Of a DNA stretch of 64,000 nucleotides, positions 24,040 through 31,179 are shown piece after piece; positions within the stretch are counted from its first letter, which is position 1, and each line of letters opens with the position of its first letter. Below the pieces are notes generated by a model, which was not told the origin of the DNA, ran no database searches, and was given only the letters and a program-made list of their open reading frames with translations. This stretch comes from an uncultured Oscillibacter sp. (GTDB lineage: Bacteria; Bacillota; Clostridia; Oscillospirales; Oscillospiraceae), in NCBI GenBank assembly GCA_910577405.1, contig CAJTMG010000007.1, positions 48,724 through 112,723 of the forward strand, written 5' to 3'. The position numbers were made by a program, and so were the translations under genes.

Positions 24040-25581
24040 TTACGCTGTCTTCTCCGGCGTGGGCTGGAGCTTCACGCCCAGCAGCTTTGCCGCGGCGTCC
24101 ACGGGCACATACGCCATGCCGTTATACTGGAAGCCCTCCACCTGCACCTGCCGGCCTTCCATTTCCAGGGTCAGGCGCAGCAGGGTGGAAACGGACGGAA
24201 CAGGCGCGGAAGGTTCCTCCGGGTTCTGCTGGTTCTCCGGCGGCGCAAGTCCCGGATCTTCATTGGAAGCGGGCGTTTCCGGGGCCGGGTCTTCGGAGGC
24301 GGGAGTGCTCTTCAATTCGTCAGGCAGTCCGGGGGCCGAAAGCTCGGGGAACTTCACCAGCAGATTCGGCAGGGGCACGCAGCACTGGTCTGCCATGGTC
24401 CGCAGAGGCCAGTTCAGCGTCTGGTCCCGGTAGGCCAGCGTACCCTTATAGGCCGCCGTCTCCGTCTCCTCGGCGGTGATGATCACGGCGCTTTCGTCTG
24501 TGGGCATGGGATTGGGGGATTCCTGCATAAAGGCGTACAGGGCTTTGGCGATGTCGATGCGGGAGGTATAGGGGGTGAGGATGTACGCCAGGTCGCCGTC
24601 AGAGAAGGTCTCCTGCCGGTCCTCCATGCCAAGGAACGCGCGGGCTTTGGAGAGAATTGCCTGGGCGTCGGGGCCGGAGATGTACAGGTTGGGGCTGAAC
24701 TTGTTGTCCTCGCCGCCGTCGATCAATCCAGCGGAACGGGCGGCAAGGAGCGCGTCATAGTAAGGGCTTCCCTGTGGAGCGTCGGCAAAGGCGGGGGTGT
24801 TCTCCGTCCAGCTGTTCAGGCCGCACAGCTTTGCCACGGACGTCACAAACGCTCCCCGCTCCATCCCAAGCCGGGGCGCGAAGGTGTGGCTGCTGGTGCC
24901 TGCCATAACGCCCGCATCCGCCAGGGCCGTCAGTTCAGGCTGCAATTCCGCGTATTTTGCCAGGTCCACATAGCCCTCCAGAGTCAGAGGCTCACGGCTG
25001 GAGTACGCGGGGGTGGCGTAGCCGTAAAGACGCTTGTCGTTCAGGGGGTACTGATTGACCGTCACGTAATCCGGCGGCTCCTTGGAATCCTTCCGCAGAG
25101 GGTTCACGGTTTCCGGCGGGTAGTCCAGGCGGTTGGTCAAGGCGTTGCCCTCAATGGTAAACAGACAGCCGTCTTCTACATAGAGTACGTAGCCGATATG
25201 GGTGATAGAACCAGAGGTCACGCTGCGGAACAGAACCAGGTCTCCCTGACGGGGCTCGTAGTTCCCGCCGCGGAGGAGGCTGTTCTGCCACTGGCCTTTT
25301 GCCTTGAACATCTTGTAATGCTCTCCGCAGCTGATGGAAGACGGGAAGACATCCGTGGAAAGGCCGGCTTCCCGGGCGCACCAGGAGACAAACATATCGC
25401 ACCAGTAGCCGTTGGGGTAGCCGAAGCGCTGGCCGTATTTTGTCAGCTCCTTTGCGCCCTCGGTATAGCCCATCTGGGACAGCGCGATATTGATGGTCGT
25501 TCCGGACTGGGACAAGTCTTCCGCCATGACCGGAGTCAGACACAGCAGAACCGCCAGCAGCAGGGACAGAAATCGTTTCAC
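24040..25581 (-). CDS. Secreted protein: CHAP-like amidase, SLH-like region, copper-amine-oxidase-like C-terminus
   Basis: The protein has 513 residues and starts with GTG after AAGGAG. Signal peptide (1-20) is followed by a CHAP-like domain: GYPNGYWCDMFVSWCAREAG carries the Cys, and HIGYVLYVEDG the His. Next come degenerate SLH-like repeats (ADAGVMAGTSSHTFAPRLGM; FADAPQGSPYYDALLAARSA), a Pro/Glu-rich linker near 420-460 and a final QVEGFQYNGMAYVPVDAAAKLLG segment of the copper-amine-oxidase N-terminal-like wall-binding type. It is likely a surface-anchored peptidoglycan amidase or endopeptidase. Its start overlaps the endonuclease V stop by four bases. Confidence 0.8.
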   Translation of the reverse strand: MKRFLSLLLAVLLCLTPVMAEDLSQSGTTINIALSQMGYTEGAKELTKYGQRFGYPNGYWCDMFVSWCAREAGLSTDVFPSSISCGEHYKMFKAKGQWQNSLLRGGNYEPRQGDLVLFRSVTSGSITHIGYVLYVEDGCLFTIEGNALTNRLDYPPETVNPLRKDSKEPPDYVTVNQYPLNDKRLYGYATPAYSSREPLTLEGYVDLAKYAELQPELTALADAGVMAGTSSHTFAPRLGMERGAFVTSVAKLCGLNSWTENTPAFADAPQGSPYYDALLAARSAGLIDGGEDNKFSPNLYISGPDAQAILSKARAFLGMEDRQETFSDGDLAYILTPYTSRIDIAKALYAFMQESPNPMPTDESAVIITAEETETAAYKGTLAYRDQTLNWPLRTMADQCCVPLPNLLVKFPELSAPGLPDELKSTPASEDPAPETPASNEDPGLAPPENQQNPEEPSAPVPSVSTLLRLTLEMEGRQVQVEGFQYNGMAYVPVDAAAKLLGVKLQPTPEKTA

Positions 25582-26369
25582 AAAACCGCTCCTTTTTTAC
25601 AGGGCGCCTGCCCTTTTTTTGCATTGTTTTCCATTATATCACTTTTTTTCTGTTTTTCAAGTGTCCCTTTCAAATGCCCGCGCTGTTCATGGGTTGCAAG
25701 ATCGGCCAGCCGGGTGGGGAGGGGGACGCGGCTTTCCTTTCCCGTCAGACGGAGGGCCAATTCCGTTACTGTGTCCAGGCTCACCCAGTTTCCTACGGAC
25801 AGATAGACCGGTTTTACGCCCGTGTGGGTCCTCAGAACGCGTCCTAAGATTTGACCGTCCTTTGTGATATCCGCCCACGCGCCCGCCCGGTCCTCCGGCA
25901 TGGGACAGACCGCGCCCGCAACCTGATAGAAGCTCTTTGCGATTCCGGCGGTGGGGGTGTTCAGGTAGAAGGACGCGTGGCTTGCCAGTCCCAGGCCCCG
26001 GGGATGCAGAACGCCGTTTCCGTCAAAGAGGTAGAGCCCGGGTTTCTCCGTCAGCCGGGAGGCCGTTTCCAGCACCAAAGGCAGCTCCCGGAACGCAAAA
26101 CAGCCCGGTATATACGGAAACCGGACCTCTCCCGCGCAATGGGCCTCCTCCAGCACCGCTCCGGTCCACGCGTCCAGCACGACGATACAGCATACCGCCA
26201 GTTCACGGCCGCCTTCCTGCCAGTAGGCCAGATCGACCCCCGCGACGCTCCGGATATCCCCCGGCGGCGTTCTGTCCCATGGCTCCAGCGCCGGCGACAG
26301 TTCCTCCTGGACCCGCACGCACTCCGCTTCTGTCAGGCCAAGGAATTCCTTCGGGGCCAGCAGATTCAT
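25578..26369 (-). CDS. nfi: Endonuclease V
   Basis: The protein has 263 residues; GGGAGGGG precedes the ATG. Endonuclease V cuts the second phosphodiester 3' to deoxyinosine and starts repair of deaminated adenine. Motifs are AGVDLAYW (first metal Asp), the PYIPGCFAFRELP wedge (PYIP), LFDGNGVLHPRGLGLASH (second Asp and His) and SVGNWVSLDT. The C-terminal 30 residues, rich in Lys, are longer than usual. It is the first gene of a two-gene operon with the CHAP-type protein, with no evident functional link. Confidence 0.93.
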   Translation of the reverse strand: MNLLAPKEFLGLTEAECVRVQEELSPALEPWDRTPPGDIRSVAGVDLAYWQEGGRELAVCCIVVLDAWTGAVLEEAHCAGEVRFPYIPGCFAFRELPLVLETASRLTEKPGLYLFDGNGVLHPRGLGLASHASFYLNTPTAGIAKSFYQVAGAVCPMPEDRAGAWADITKDGQILGRVLRTHTGVKPVYLSVGNWVSLDTVTELALRLTGKESRVPLPTRLADLATHEQRGHLKGTLEKQKKSDIMENNAKKGQAPCKKGAVL

Positions 26370-26544
26370 CGTTATCCCCTCCCTGCATGATAATTAAATG
26401 GTATGTCCACTTTAGCACAGAACAGCGGGCTTGTCCACCAGCAAAACAGACCGTCAGCTGTGAATAATTTCATTCTGCCGCAACGGAATCCGCAAGGCTG
26501 ACGGAGTGTCCAAGCTATGATAAAATCTGGCAAATGCGCTGGAA

Positions 26545-27231
26545 ATGAAGCAGGATAAGCAGAGGCATTCCCCACAAACTAAAGCAGGGCTGGAAAACAG
26601 AAACGGAGGGGATTTTACGGCTGGCAAATACGGTTACATCCGGGTAAGCAGCACGGACCAGAACGAGGACCGGCAGTTGGACGCGCTTCGTGAGCTGGCG
26701 GTGCCGGAGGAGCGGATTTATCTGGACAAGCAATCGGGCAAGGATTTCAACAGGCCGAACTATCAGCGGCTGGTGAGAAAACTGAAGCCGGGCGATTTAC
26801 TCTACATCAAGAGCATCGACCGGCTGGGGAGGGACTATGAGGAAATTCAGAACCAATGGCGGCGCCTGACCAAGGAGAAGGGTGTGGACATCTGCGTGAT
26901 CGATATGCCGCTCCTGGACACCCGCCGGGGCCGGGACCTGGTGGGCACGTTCCTCAGCGATATCGTCCTTCAGGTGCTCTCCTTTGTGGCGGAGAACGAA
27001 CGCAGCAACATCCGGCAGCGGCAGGCGGAGGGCATCGCGGCGGCCAAACGGCGTGGGGTGCGCTTCGGACGCCCCTCTCTGCCCCTGCCCCTGGACTTCC
27101 CCCAGATCGTGGCCGATTGGGATCGCGGCCAGCTCTCCCTGAAAGACGCGCTCCAACGTACCGGCTTCAGCGAGGCTACCTTCTATCGCCGGCTCCGGGA
27201 GTTCAGGGCGGATTCTGACCGGAAAACTTAA
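26545..27231 (+). CDS. Small serine recombinase (invertase/resolvase type)
   Basis: The frame gives 228 residues from ATG 26545, but that start has no ribosome binding site. The conserved part begins only at about residue 28 (KYGYIRVSSTDQNEDRQL, with catalytic Ser). GGAGGGG sits at 26605-26611 in front of ACG, so the true start is uncertain. The catalytic domain shows YIKSIDRLGRDYEEI and the AENERSNIRQRQAEGI helix with the family Arg residues. A C-terminal helix-turn-helix (about 190-222) is typical of Hin/Pin-type invertases and resolvases. It lies directly before a pair of inverted crossover-like sites and the promoter region of the surface-protein genes, which is the expected place for a promoter invertase. 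Confidence 0.9.
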   Translation: MKQDKQRHSPQTKAGLENRNGGDFTAGKYGYIRVSSTDQNEDRQLDALRELAVPEERIYLDKQSGKDFNRPNYQRLVRKLKPGDLLYIKSIDRLGRDYEEIQNQWRRLTKEKGVDICVIDMPLLDTRRGRDLVGTFLSDIVLQVLSFVAENERSNIRQRQAEGIAAAKRRGVRFGRPSLPLPLDFPQIVADWDRGQLSLKDALQRTGFSEATFYRRLREFRADSDRKT

Positions 27232-27238
27232 AAAGCTA

Positions 27239-27396
27239 TCAAAAGGTACACCTTCTGACAGCTCTATCTTGTTACTTAATATATCACACAAATTTCGGAG
27301 TTGCAATCCAATCAAGGAAATTTCTGCACAAAAAAAATGGAGCAATTTATAGCATTTCCACAATTAGAAATTTCTTTCAAAAGGTGTACTTTTTGA
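27239..27396. repeat. Pair of inverted recombinase crossover-like sites bracketing a promoter (candidate invertible element)
   Basis: Site 1 (27239-27258) reads TCAAAAGGT-AC-ACCTTCTGA. Site 2 (27377-27396) read on the minus strand is TCAAAAAGT-AC-ACCTTTTGA. They agree at 18 of 20 bases in inverted orientation, including the asymmetric central dinucleotide AC/GT. Each is itself nearly palindromic, with 9-base arms around a 2-bp core, the layout of serine-invertase crossover sites. About 120 bp lies between the sites. The recombinase gene ends 7 bases before site 1. Inversion has not been shown; that is inference. Confidence 0.7.
27278..27306 (-). promoter_or_regulatory. Promoter inside the invertible segment, now pointing leftward (OFF orientation)
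   Basis: On the minus strand TTGCAA (27306-27301) and TATATT (27283-27278) are 17 bases apart. It currently points away from the surface-protein genes, antisense to the recombinase 3' end. Flipping between the two cores would place the -35 at about 27330 and the -10 at about 27353-27358, reading toward the gene at 27494. Confidence 0.6.
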
Positions 27397-27413
27397 CAAT
27401 CTCCAGCGTCTAT
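27388..27413 (+). promoter_or_regulatory. ECF-sigma-type promoter motif before the surface operon
   Basis: ACTTTTTG (27388-27395), 10 bases, GCGTCTAT (27406-27413). The same two words with the same 10-base gap occur before the ECF sigma gene at 42171-42196. The -35 part overlaps the right arm of recombination site 2, so only the -10 word is fully independent evidence. A start of transcription near 27420 would fall at the ribosome binding site of the leader ORF. Confidence 0.5.
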
Positions 27414-27429
27414 CACGGAGGACGTAAGG

Positions 27430-27477
27430 ATGAAAAAGGAGGGGATTTTAGACAGACGTCCCCCGGAACACCTATAA
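27430..27477 (+). CDS. Possible 15-residue leader peptide upstream of the surface operon
   Basis: ATG at 27430 is preceded by GGAGG (27417-27421) at 8 bases. The frame encodes MKKEGILDRRPPEHL and stops at 27475-27477, exactly where the AAAAGGAGG site of the next gene begins, 16 bases before its ATG. This could couple translation or tune it. It may also be chance in a purine-rich leader. Confidence 0.35.
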   Translation: MKKEGILDRRPPEHL

Positions 27478-27493
27478 AAGGAGGAAATTTTTA

Positions 27494-29755
27494 ATGAAAC
27501 AGAAACTTTTGTCGGTGCTTCTGGTGCTCGCCATGGCGCTGACGATGCTCCCTACCGCCGCGTTCGCTGAGGAAACCGCTACCCCTGCTGTTTCCGGCTA
27601 TGGTTTCGTTTGGGAGGGCGGCGAACACACAAATGATTTGGTTGAAGGTGCCACAACCAGCGGCGACTGGATGGGCGAGACTATGTACGTCTATTTTGCG
27701 GACGCACCTGCTCAAAATGTCAATTTGTGGTTCCAAGTTAATGTGGGCAACGATACTTGGGGCTGTGCCGCTCCTGGTGGCAGCAAGACCTATGCGTTCA
27801 GCTTCCTGAATCGTGGCTCTCAGTGGGAACTGCATCCTACTATTAGTGGCGAGAGTTTTGATTATAATAATCAAAATGTAACCCATGCAACGAGCTATAT
27901 GAAAGCTGGAACGGTAACTCTGAAAGTCTTTACCCCGACAAATGCTATTACAGGTGAACAGAACAGCGCTCCTGATGAAAATACTCTGGGTAAAGCGATT
28001 TTCAAGCAGGAAATTACCATTAAAGCCAACGAAGACGTAAAACAGACAGTAGACCCTGAGACTTCTGGCAAAACAAAACTTGGTGCGGGTACTGTGTCCG
28101 GCGCTATTTTGAACCAGGCTATTGCAGAGGTCAAGGACATTACTGTCACTGCCAATGCGGGAAAGCCTGATAATGACGGCGTGATTCCTGTCGCACTCAC
28201 TGCCAGCGCAACGATTCCTACGCATAAAAATGGCGAAGGCAAGGATGGCGTTTGGGTTGGCTTTGCTCTGGCCGCTCCCGAAGGTGCCGCTAAGGTAAAG
28301 TATGCTTTCAGTCCCTCAGCTTTGACTGCGTCTAGCGAACTCGCTGAGACCGAACTGGAAGCCAATGTTGCAGGCAACAAGAGCGGTATTGCATTCTATG
28401 CCAACAAGAGTGACGAATCCCCCAAGATCTATGCCGCTGTGCAGTGGATTCCTGCTGAGAATGGCGAGACTTACACAGCTAGCGACGTCACCGTCTACAA
28501 GATGGACTTGAGCGAAATCAATAAGCCTGAGACTCCTGCCACATCTCCTTTGACGGTCGCGCCGGTTACTGGTGAAACTGATCTGCTTGGTAAGAAGGCC
28601 AATGACTTGCAGAGTAATATCAAGGTAGATACCACCGACGGCATCAAGGTCACTGGCACTTCCAAGTATGTCACTGGTTACACTGGTTGGAGCAGTGTTG
28701 CGGAGGACCAGGAGGGCAACTACATTGCTTTGAAGCTTACCACTGATTCCAAGGAGGATATTCAGTTCAAGAGCGTAGATGGAACCGACAATGGGTACAA
28801 AACTCTGGATTCCGACGGCATTTTGATTTGGCGCATCAGCAAGGACAAAGACGGCAAGGTAAAGCCTATCGAAGTTAAGGTCGGCAAAGATAATTTCACC
28901 ATCGACCTGTCCGGCGTGACCTTGCTCCCGAAGGCCGCTGAAGGAACTAAGGTTGAGGCTACTACTGATGCAGAGGGAAATACCACCATCAAAGCTTCCG
29001 ACAATGACGGGAACGTTACTGTGACATTGCCTGCTAAGACTGCCGAAGGTTTGACCGGAAATACCGTCAAGGTTGAAAACAAGATCTCTTTTAAGGATAA
29101 TGACATGGCTGAAAATACCGATAAAGCAGTCACCGAGGTAGTCAAGACTGCTAGTGCTGGTGCAGCCGTTACTGTTACTGACAGCGAAGGTAATGAGGTA
29201 AAAGTCTCTGGTGATGCTGTTATTACGATTACCATCAAAGTAGAGGATGCCGGTACTTATCATGTGTTCTGCATTGATAATGATGGCAAGGTAACCAGCT
29301 TTGGTGAATACACAGCCACCGAAGGTGAAAAGACACTTACCATTAAGAGTAAGCATCTGAGTCAGTATCCTGCTGTAAAGATTACCGAAGAGAACAAAGC
29401 TGCCATTGAAGCTGCGGCCAAACTTGTCGGTCAGGACGATGGCAAGGTTGATGGCGACGCCCCTGTAACGCCTCCCGCTACTACCTCGACATATACCAGA
29501 ATCACAGAAGCCGCGCTTAACAAGGTAACGATCAACGGCAAAGCAAATACCTATTACATTGTTCAGGCGACGAATGCCAAGAATTCTGCTCCTGGCCTGA
29601 TCTATTGCGTAAAGGCCGACGGTTCCGGTAATGCAGAGGTTCGCTGCAATGCTTCTTCTGTACTGCTGGTACTGGAAGGAACTACCGCAGATCCTGTCTT
29701 TACTAATGGTGTCCCCAACAATCTTACCGAAGTCAAAGAAGCCCCCAAGGGTTAA
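27494..29755 (+). CDS. Large secreted surface protein of unknown family
   Basis: The protein has 753 residues; AAAAGGAGG precedes the ATG. A signal peptide ends at about residue 25 (AAFAEE). The mature protein is acidic, rich in Lys, Asp, Thr and Val, with beta-strand-like stretches; I recognise no catalytic motif, no LPxTG and no SLH domain. Codon use is visibly more AT-rich and third-position-relaxed than in the neighbours, which suggests transfer or relaxed expression constraints. It is followed after 18 bases by an SLH protein, so the two form an operon and perhaps one surface structure. Upstream lie the recombinase, inverted sites and ECF-like promoter. Adhesin or S-layer component is possible but unproven. 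Confidence 0.8.
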   Translation: MKQKLLSVLLVLAMALTMLPTAAFAEETATPAVSGYGFVWEGGEHTNDLVEGATTSGDWMGETMYVYFADAPAQNVNLWFQVNVGNDTWGCAAPGGSKTYAFSFLNRGSQWELHPTISGESFDYNNQNVTHATSYMKAGTVTLKVFTPTNAITGEQNSAPDENTLGKAIFKQEITIKANEDVKQTVDPETSGKTKLGAGTVSGAILNQAIAEVKDITVTANAGKPDNDGVIPVALTASATIPTHKNGEGKDGVWVGFALAAPEGAAKVKYAFSPSALTASSELAETELEANVAGNKSGIAFYANKSDESPKIYAAVQWIPAENGETYTASDVTVYKMDLSEINKPETPATSPLTVAPVTGETDLLGKKANDLQSNIKVDTTDGIKVTGTSKYVTGYTGWSSVAEDQEGNYIALKLTTDSKEDIQFKSVDGTDNGYKTLDSDGILIWRISKDKDGKVKPIEVKVGKDNFTIDLSGVTLLPKAAEGTKVEATTDAEGNTTIKASDNDGNVTVTLPAKTAEGLTGNTVKVENKISFKDNDMAENTDKAVTEVVKTASAGAAVTVTDSEGNEVKVSGDAVITITIKVEDAGTYHVFCIDNDGKVTSFGEYTATEGEKTLTIKSKHLSQYPAVKITEENKAAIEAAAKLVGQDDGKVDGDAPVTPPATTSTYTRITEAALNKVTINGKANTYYIVQATNAKNSAPGLIYCVKADGSGNAEVRCNASSVLLVLEGTTADPVFTNGVPNNLTEVKEAPKG

Positions 29756-29773
29756 TAACAAGGAGAGAACAAC

Positions 29774-30922
29774 ATGAAGAAACGAATTTCAGCATTGGTG
29801 CTGAGCGTTGTTCTGTGCCTTGGACTGCTCAGCACAACGGCCTTTGCTGCCTCTACGCCCAGCGTGACCAGCACTGATGGCTCGAAGGTAATCAAAGTGA
29901 CCGGCGCGGACTCCAACGCACTGTGCGCTCTTTGGGGTGACGCGGAATTTAAAAACCTGCTTCTCCTGTTCTACGCAGATGAGAATGGCGTGGCAAGCGT
30001 TACGGTTGATGCCTTTAATACATATTATGTTGGTGTCAATGGTCAAAGCCAAGATAAGGCGATTTCTGTTGTAGTTAAGGACAAGGCCACTACTCCTGTT
30101 GGTCCCAGCAATCCCGACCGGCCCAGCGGCGGAAGCAGTCACGGCGGAGGCGGCGGCGGAAGCAGTGTCTCCAAGAAGGTGACGGTCAACAGCACAAAGA
30201 ACGGTTCTGTTTCCGTCAGCCCCAGCTATCCGTCCAAGGGCAATAAGGTGACCCTGACGGTACGGCCCAACAGCGGTTACGTTCTGGACAGCATCAAGGT
30301 CCTGGACAGCAAGGGCAACGAAGTGGCGCTGACCAAGGAAGCCGACAACAAGTACACCTTCATCATGCCCGACGGCAAGGTGACCGTGGACGCGAAGTTT
30401 GTCAAGGCCGACGGCAGTTCCGACGCGGCGTTCTCTGACGTGCCTGACACCCATTGGGCCATCAAGGAAATCACATGGGCGGCTGAAAACGGCATTATGA
30501 ACGGCATCGGCGGCGGACAGTTCGCGCCTGACCGTACCGTGACCCGCCAGCAGCTCTGGATGGTCATGGCGCGTCTGGGCGGTTCCAATCCTGCTGACAT
30601 GGCCGCGGCGCGTTCCTGGGCCATGAGCAACAACATCTCCGACGGCACCCGGCCCGGCGAAGCCCTGACCCGTCAGCAGCTGGTAGCAATCCTCTACCGT
30701 TACGCGCAGCTGATGGGCTATCCCACCACCGGCGCCGCGGATACCTCCACATTCCCTGACCATGCCACCGTCTCCGCGTACGCAAAGGACGCCATGGCCT
30801 GGGCAGTCGGAAACGGCATCGTCACCGGTACTTCCGATGGCCGCCTGAACCCCGGCGGGACCGCTTCCCGTGCGCAGTTCGCGGTGATTATGTACCGTTT
30901 CGACCAGAAATTCGCCAACTGA
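29774..30922 (+). CDS. Secreted protein with three SLH domains
   Basis: The protein has 382 residues; AAGGAGAG precedes the ATG. Signal peptide to about residue 26. An N-terminal domain (30-105) precedes a Gly/Ser-rich hinge at 119-131, a repeat domain of the KVTVNSTKNGSVSVSPS type (135-210), then three SLH modules at about 219-265, 272-312 and 327-377, the first with FSDVPDTHWA. SLH domains bind pyruvylated secondary wall polymers, so this protein is held at the wall and could anchor the preceding secreted protein. Same operon, 18-base gap. The SLH region is more GC-rich than the first gene. Confidence 0.92.
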   Translation: MKKRISALVLSVVLCLGLLSTTAFAASTPSVTSTDGSKVIKVTGADSNALCALWGDAEFKNLLLLFYADENGVASVTVDAFNTYYVGVNGQSQDKAISVVVKDKATTPVGPSNPDRPSGGSSHGGGGGGSSVSKKVTVNSTKNGSVSVSPSYPSKGNKVTLTVRPNSGYVLDSIKVLDSKGNEVALTKEADNKYTFIMPDGKVTVDAKFVKADGSSDAAFSDVPDTHWAIKEITWAAENGIMNGIGGGQFAPDRTVTRQQLWMVMARLGGSNPADMAAARSWAMSNNISDGTRPGEALTRQQLVAILYRYAQLMGYPTTGAADTSTFPDHATVSAYAKDAMAWAVGNGIVTGTSDGRLNPGGTASRAQFAVIMYRFDQKFAN

Positions 30923-30980
30923 TCCCCTTCGCTTTTCCCCTTTAAACGGCGTGTCCAATAAGAACGCGTCTATAAAAGCA

Positions 30981-31017
30981 GCGCCCTTGGCATTCATGTG
31001 TCAGGGGCGTTTGCTTT
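30981..31017 (+). terminator. Probable terminator of the surface operon
   Basis: CGCCCTTG (from 30982) pairs with CAGGGGCG (to 31009), including one G-T pair, followed by TTTGCTTT. A second weaker hairpin AGACAG/CTGTCT lies further right near 31031-31070. No gene is seen in 30923-31179. Confidence 0.65.
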
Positions 31018-31179
31018 GCCCGAAACAGTAAGACAGCCCGGACGCAGATCATACGCCCAGACTGTCTGTTTGATGATTCTCATTTCGCCGGGGGACTTCC
31101 GTTTTTAAGCCCGGCCATTATTTGCGGCGGATCGTCTGGACCGTCCTCCAGGGAAGCGAATCCCCGGCGGCGCGAAGGC

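Noticed and set aside
27239..27396. The two sites as resolvase res subsites or regulator operators rather than an invertible element
   Set aside because: Identity is higher in inverted (18/20) than in direct orientation (18/22 with the core mismatched), which favours inversion, though it does not prove it.
30945..30975. A possible further ECF-type promoter (AAAC ... CGCGTCTATAAA) after the SLH gene
   Set aside because: The -10 word matches, but the spacing is two bases longer than in the other copies and no plus-strand gene follows before the terminator.
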